Below, in pieces: positions 61,501 to 64,000 of a DNA stretch of 64,000 bases. The stretch is from contig JAIPBM010000006.1 in NCBI GenBank assembly GCA_021739695.1, positions 62,001-126,000 of the forward strand. The letters run 5' to 3'. Numbering within the stretch: position 1 is the stretch's first letter; each line of letters begins with the position of its first letter. The DNA is from Flavobacteriales bacterium. Its GTDB lineage: Bacteria > Bacteroidota > Bacteroidia > UBA10329. The translations under genes were made by a program, and so were the position numbers. A model generated the notes under the pieces. It was given only the letters and a program-made list of their open reading frames with translations. It made no database searches and was not told the DNA's origin.

Positions 61501-63386
61501 CCCAGATTTTTCCATTGCGTACCGTTCCAAGCGCAGACGTCAGGGTCGCTGATACTAGAGATGCCGCAGGCTACATCGCGCCAACCCAGTGTAACGTAAA
61601 CATTTCCAGTGCCAGCGATCCTGTTGAACATCCAATACTGCGAACGGTCGAGATAGGCAATAGATCCGTCACGGTTGCTGTGGATGTAGTCGGGGTCAGA
61701 ATCCTCGTCAAAGTATTCAGCTCGGAAGGCATGAGAGGTGGAGCTGGGCGCGCTGATCGTTAGCGGCTGGTAGATACCGTTCCGGCCAATAGGAAAGGAA
61801 AAGCCATCGTTCCCCACCTTCTCCACGGGGCCTTGCACATGGCTGGCATCGGAAGCAGACGAAACAGTAGTGTTGTCCAGTACTTTTACAAGACCTGTGT
61901 CAACTGCATGAATTACTCCTTGCATCAGGACCATTGAGTTGCTTACCTGCATGGTGCCAGTCAGCCGTGCGTACCCAGACGGTTTATTAAAAGTGATGGT
62001 CTGCACATCGCAGACCCCACTTTGCTCCAAAGCGAGGGTTTGTACACCTAAGCCCGCCACTATGAAATCGCCTCCCGAAGTACCTCCCAGTATGATGTCG
62101 CCCGACTGTTGATCGCAGTAAATGCTTCCCATGGCCACGAACTCATCATAGGCTCCAAGAATGAGGTCATTGGAGGTGGTAGTTCTGAGTTGAAGGGTGG
62201 AAAATGCCGTGTCAGGGTTGGTGTAGGCAAACTGCATTTCAGCTGAGCCAGATTGGACAATGGTGGTCGGGCCGCGGAAAACATTGCCCCCATTATTGTT
62301 GGTATTACCCCCTTTTTTCTCTAGGTACGCTGAGGAATTGAATTGATTGTTGGTCACTATCAACGAATTAGCAGAGATATTAGCAGGTGCATTTACCACC
62401 GCCCCATCAATGGTCACATCATCGAGGTCAATGGTCAGACTTCCGATGTTCGGGCCATATGTGCCTTCTGAGAGATAGAATTCCTGCGCATCGGCACCTT
62501 TGTTCAATATCACGCCTCCCCCAGTTCCTTGCTGTGTCAGTCCCATGATCTTCAGAAAACCATCCGTATATCCCGTACTTCCGTCAATTACGCCATTGCC
62601 ACTTGTTTGGATCAGTTCGCAGGTACCGGAGGTTACAGCGATGTTCAGATCGCCTACACCGCTCTTGTTGATGATAATGTTGCCATCGACCTTCATCTTG
62701 GCCGAGCCATTTCCACCTGCCAATCCGAAACTGGTTCCTGAAGGTCCTTCATCATTGATCACCACATCCTCCTGAACATAATTATACGGGTATTGATAGG
62801 CCAAACGTATCCTTCTTCCAGAAATAGTTAATCCTGCAAAGCATGAATCTGCAGGATTGTTCCCCATGTTCATGTTGGCATTGGATGTGTTCTCCACATC
62901 CACGTGACCATAAAATTTATTTCCGCGCCACCAGGTAGACCCGCTGCCAGTGGTCTGATGGATCTTGACACTGTCTGTACATGTAGCGTATTGAACCGTA
63001 ACGGTCGTGGCGGTCAGGTCCAACTTACAGTTCACTGTGGCATTGGTAATGGTCGTACTGTTGGTAGCACTCTGAACAATCTTTCCAGATGTTGTAGTTC
63101 CACCGTACATCAGCAGTTGGTCATTGACCGTCAGTGTATGATTATTAAGGTTCATCATACCGCTGTTGATACGATATCGTTCTATGGTCTTATCACTTGT
63201 CAGCGTAAGGTTATTGGATGCTGAATTAATGACAATGTAATCAGACGAACTTGGAACTCCGTTCGGACTCCAGTTAGTAGACGTGCCCCACGAAGTGTTC
63301 GTGGAACCTGTCCACGTATACGAAGTCTGAGCAAATAGAGAGAGGTTGAATACCGTGAGCGGAAAGAGGAGGAGAAGATTTTTCAT
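58515..63386 (-). CDS. Very large secreted SBBP-repeat protein with T9SS type A sorting domain
   Basis: 1623 residues from the ATG at 63386 (a TTG two codons upstream is less likely). Signal peptide (MKNLLLLFPLTVFNLSLFAQ); a beta-rich N-terminal region with TWTGSTNTSWGTSTNWSPNG; a PKD/Ig-like domain near residue 670 (DAGPDRVMVAGDTV); a domain near 770-960 beginning FVVNNGQIIDTDGAPRPDVG, typical of the module that precedes SBBP repeats; several SBBP-type repeats of about 60-70 residues (WSTYFGGSGNEIGRAIAADG, WSSFYGGSAFDEIHDLTFDG); and a type A T9SS sorting tail (VAVYPNPTSYSVTVEF, LIRVLAGDIMVTKKVIKHG). Probably a surface protein or adhesin. It overlaps the downstream gene by 8 bases. Confidence 0.85.
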   Translation of the reverse strand: MKNLLLLFPLTVFNLSLFAQTSYTWTGSTNTSWGTSTNWSPNGVPSSSDYIVINSASNNLTLTSDKTIERYRINSGMMNLNNHTLTVNDQLLMYGGTTTSGKIVQSATNSTTITNATVNCKLDLTATTVTVQYATCTDSVKIHQTTGSGSTWWRGNKFYGHVDVENTSNANMNMGNNPADSCFAGLTISGRRIRLAYQYPYNYVQEDVVINDEGPSGTSFGLAGGNGSAKMKVDGNIIINKSGVGDLNIAVTSGTCELIQTSGNGVIDGSTGYTDGFLKIMGLTQQGTGGGVILNKGADAQEFYLSEGTYGPNIGSLTIDLDDVTIDGAVVNAPANISANSLIVTNNQFNSSAYLEKKGGNTNNNGGNVFRGPTTIVQSGSAEMQFAYTNPDTAFSTLQLRTTTSNDLILGAYDEFVAMGSIYCDQQSGDIILGGTSGGDFIVAGLGVQTLALEQSGVCDVQTITFNKPSGYARLTGTMQVSNSMVLMQGVIHAVDTGLVKVLDNTTVSSASDASHVQGPVEKVGNDGFSFPIGRNGIYQPLTISAPSSTSHAFRAEYFDEDSDPDYIHSNRDGSIAYLDRSQYWMFNRIAGTGNVYVTLGWRDVACGISSISDPDVCAWNGTQWKNLGNGAEAGTVVTGTARTEKTTSIYGAYTWGNFSGLSADAGPDRVMVAGDTVAIGVMVQPDWDYTWVPSATVEESDSAITRAYPTTKTQYVLEVTGENSCVATDTLVVYITVLPEDTARSSLDFVVNNGQIIDTDGAPRPDVGIYSHQASPMMYCGDNRLSFVHAKIDTVAAIPDTLARVDIHFLETFREAEPLGMGLNSHHYNYYYAHCPDGVTLTPSYNRVVYPELYENTDLHIKGNNSWMKFEFVIHPGGDPEDILMTFEGADNVEVIQSLGLLIVTSSIGTYIFPKPTALKIDTVGAAVELGWQPDWDLSVTGDTVRFVNIGSYNPAEVLIFTLGEEYVAEPRHISNPEWSTQFGGREYDEGFSLSLDEDGNLYNCGVTSSPDFPTSIGAVFGYNRGGEDAYIARFGSADGATLGVVSNADQLEWTTYWGGTDNDRAYASVNVGDGETGSVYITGYTSSLDFSTFNETGSYFDGSLGGGQDAFLISLDNLDGGILGDRWSTYFGGSGNEIGRAIAADGSGNIYVVGSTSTDAYASTTCAVPATGDAGFPKCNTSSSYDNSVATGGETDGFIARFSTTGQLQWSSFYGGSAFDEIHDLTFDGTGNLFITGETYSASGFPISDGGGYDQNDHGGGKDAFIGKFTSSLVLDFCSYYGGNGDDAGYAIEIDAQNNIYVAGSTSSSTAACSTCLCEVPTTGHFPQCPESGGYFQGNSVLGLGHYRGGDSDGFFAKFNPSLDLTWATYYGGELADAIYDLDIEEYTDRLLFCGESYSYPDDDLNGDLVLECNEGGSFWYKQFERAGLSDGLFGIFETDPSVRIYSTLYGMNNLDRANALTVYSTDANNRFYYFTGYTASDDFNRYASHGGGDYLYCCPNAYLTPSNNGLPGNSFLVRFSANTHFMSVEDMENVNFAFPVAVYPNPTSYSVTVEFEIDGSQKVQMEIYSIEGRRMQTLNMGKRYGQVREEIDFTGFPQGTYLIRVLAGDIMVTKKVIKHG

Positions 63387-63445
63387 GGTCAATATGTTTA
63401 GGTTCTGGTTGTCCTGCGTTGATGACGGGCGTTACTTTTTAATGG

Positions 63446-63856
63446 TTATGGATATGTGCCTTGGGCGACAGTAGGCCCTACCAAAGGGGTATTGGCATTG
63501 ACCAATTTCACCCTGAAGGCAGAAACATTTTCGAACTGCCCTAGACCTATGGTCCATGCTCCCGGTTTTCCATATACATAGGTACTGTCCGGAAATGCCT
63601 GTACTTCCAATGGGAATACCCGGTCAACATAGTTGGTAAGTCCGTCAGGGCTTTCCATGATCACTCTGACGCTTGGTGCAGAGAAATGAAAATCGATCAC
63701 GCACTCCTTTGGAGCAGCCTCCAGTGACGAAAGAGAGAGACTATTCGCATCAACATTTCCTGCCACATGGTAGTCGATACTCACAGGTGCCTGGGCGTTT
63801 GTGTTGAAGGAGATGATGGCCAAGGCCAACGTGATGAATGAGGATAACAGTTTCAT
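63446..63856 (-). CDS. Small secreted protein of unknown function
   Basis: 136 residues from the ATG at 63856, chosen because it starts a signal peptide (MKLLSSFITLALAIISFNTN, then AQ); the open frame extends 28 codons further upstream. The mature part has about 115 residues, is rich in beta strands and has a single Cys and no sorting tail. No family recognised. It lies 59 bases upstream of the giant SBBP-repeat gene on the same strand and is probably co-expressed with it. No promoter consensus was seen between it and the window edge. Confidence 0.65.
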   Translation of the reverse strand: MKLLSSFITLALAIISFNTNAQAPVSIDYHVAGNVDANSLSLSSLEAAPKECVIDFHFSAPSVRVIMESPDGLTNYVDRVFPLEVQAFPDSTYVYGKPGAWTIGLGQFENVSAFRVKLVNANTPLVGPTVAQGTYP

Positions 63857-64000
63857 GGTCAAGTGGTTTTGATTATAGACGTCCACAATGTCATAATTTT
63901 GACCGTATAGAACAGTCGATTTACCGTTACGAGTTATCAACGATCTGACCAGACGGATATTAACTGACTGTTATGTACTAATGCGTGCAACAATTCTGTC

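Overview
The window comes from a member of the Bacteroidota, most likely Flavobacteriales-like. The evidence is: secreted proteins ending in type IX secretion (T9SS) sorting domains, a SprB-repeat protein, a TonB-dependent receptor with a carboxypeptidase-regulatory-like N-terminus, Bacteroidota-type promoters (TTG, about 19-20 bases, then TAnnTTTG), and a DNA polymerase III alpha subunit fused to an N-terminal proofreading exonuclease.

Layout. (1) 1-1731: 5' part of a UbiD-family decarboxylase (minus, running off the left edge) and a divergent GT39-like membrane glycosyltransferase. (2) 1718-21287: a complete S10-spc-alpha ribosomal superoperon on the minus strand, read rpsL-rpsG-fusA-rpsJ through rplQ, followed after a strong terminator by carA and eno. 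A textbook Bacteroidota promoter sits just upstream of rpsL. Two short genes, rpmJ (L36) and rpmD (L30), complete the set. (3) 21350-42004: core and housekeeping genes: a giant SprB-repeat secreted protein, a UvrD/PcrA helicase, membrane proteins of unknown role, a TonB receptor, DUF3822-rsmD, rpsP-rimM-trmN6, dnaE, trxA and a DUF58 gene. (4) 42068-42141: tRNA-Asp(GUC), immediately followed by (5) an accessory defence island of about 14.7 kb (42.3-56.8 kb). (6) 57179-63856: a minus-strand run of three secreted proteins, at least two with T9SS type A sorting domains.

The defence island is the most interesting part. Its centre is a compact plus-strand CBASS anti-phage operon (45387-49940): a CD-NTase (cyclic oligonucleotide synthase), a Cap2-type E2-E1 conjugating enzyme, a Cap3-type JAMM isopeptidase, a NucC-type DNase effector, and then a second, complete CD-NTase. 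Genes overlap or abut, so they look like one transcript, with a small HTH protein and a small acidic protein appended. Having two CD-NTases around one NucC effector, with the Cap2/Cap3 module instead of the HORMA/TRIP13 module usually linked to NucC, is not an arrangement I know as standard. Around the operon are an HD-plus-GHKL-ATPase protein, an autoinhibited Fic AMP-transferase with a set of inverted repeats in its promoter, a 1267-residue SEC-C protein with a C-terminal PD-(D/E)XK-like motif, a likely frameshifted gene, and a decayed cytosine-C5 methyltransferase. No integrase or duplicated attachment site was seen, so the mobility of the island is inferred only from its position next to the tRNA and from its gene content.

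All assignments come from reading motifs, lengths and gene order; no database search was run.
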